The translations under genes were made by a program, and so were the position numbers. 6,208 nt of DNA from JAZLGI01 sp045616225 (GTDB lineage Bacteria > Spirochaetota > Spirochaetia > Sphaerochaetales > Sphaerochaetaceae): positions 1 through 6,208 of the forward strand of contig JAZLGI010000073.1 in assembly GCA_045616225.1 (NCBI GenBank), read 5' to 3'. The notes beneath the pieces are model-generated. The model was not told the DNA's origin. It searched no databases and saw only the letters and a program-made list of their open reading frames with translations. Shown here piece after piece: positions 6,060-6,208 of this stretch (position 1 is its first letter; the number at the start of each line of letters is the position of its first letter).

Positions 6060-6208
6060 AGTTCAGTGCTTCAATTGGATCCAGTTTAGAAGCCTTCTTG
6101 GCTGGATACCATCCAAAGAAAACTCCTATAAACATGGAGAATCCTACACTGATTATATATGAACTGACGGAAATATGGAAATTCCATCCTGCAATATTTG
6201 TAACGACT
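6052..6208 (-). CDS. ABC transporter permease, FtsX/MacB type (C-terminal fragment, runs off the right edge)
   Basis: The last 51 codons are present, ending in TGA at 6052-6054. They encode a final membrane helix (about IISVGFSMFIGVFFGWYPA) followed by KKASKLDPIEALNYE. The GxxPAxxAxxLDPIEALxYE ending is the hallmark of FtsX-like permeases of the MacB/LolC group, which couple a cytoplasmic ATPase to lipoprotein, peptide or drug export through mechanical transmission across the inner membrane. The ATPase and any periplasmic adaptor would be upstream, outside the window. The stop overlaps the kinase start by eight bases, so transporter and two-component system are one transcription unit. Confidence 0.9.
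   Translation of the reverse strand, partial: VVTNIAGWNFHISVSSYIISVGFSMFIGVFFGWYPAKKASKLDPIEALNYE

Overview
The window is AT-rich bacterial DNA in which every supported gene lies on the minus strand, so transcription runs from high to low coordinates. It looks like a spirochaete of the Treponema type. This rests on overall gene style, a short Fe-S uracil-5 methyltransferase, and an NtrC-class two-component pair coupled to an FtsX/MacB-type permease. There is no rRNA marker, so the assignment is a moderate-confidence inference.

Right half (6208 to 2517): a tightly packed operon. It holds the C-terminal end of an ABC transporter permease, a membrane histidine kinase, a sigma-54-dependent response regulator, and a 23S-rRNA-type (uracil-5) methyltransferase. 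Successive genes overlap by 8, 4 and 4 bases. The methyltransferase is split by a one-base deficit in a T7 run. The break falls on a U UUU UUC heptamer, where a -1 slip would restore a complete 301-residue enzyme with all catalytic residues.

Left half (2516 to 1): an accessory region directly downstream of the methyltransferase. It carries a two-gene cassette with its own strong promoter: a 177-residue glycine-rich membrane/coiled-coil protein, then a 476-residue protein of unknown function, joined by a GTGA stop/start overlap. After that come short repeats and then the start of another gene, probably a Fic-family protein.

The repeats are the unusual part. Four units after the 476-residue gene each spell FDFYPxTx on the minus strand, the same motif that precedes the catalytic HVE at the methyltransferase C-terminus. 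They differ from the real gene almost only at third codon positions. They are followed by a relic HVETVVM 3' end. Further copies in inverted orientation lie on the other side of the cassette, including a perfect 19-base inverted pair (187-205 and 2378-2396). The simplest reading is that the 3' end of the methyltransferase gene is a recurrent integration site and that cargo genes arrived with copies of that 3' end taken from other alleles. No recombinase is present in the window, so the mechanism is unknown.
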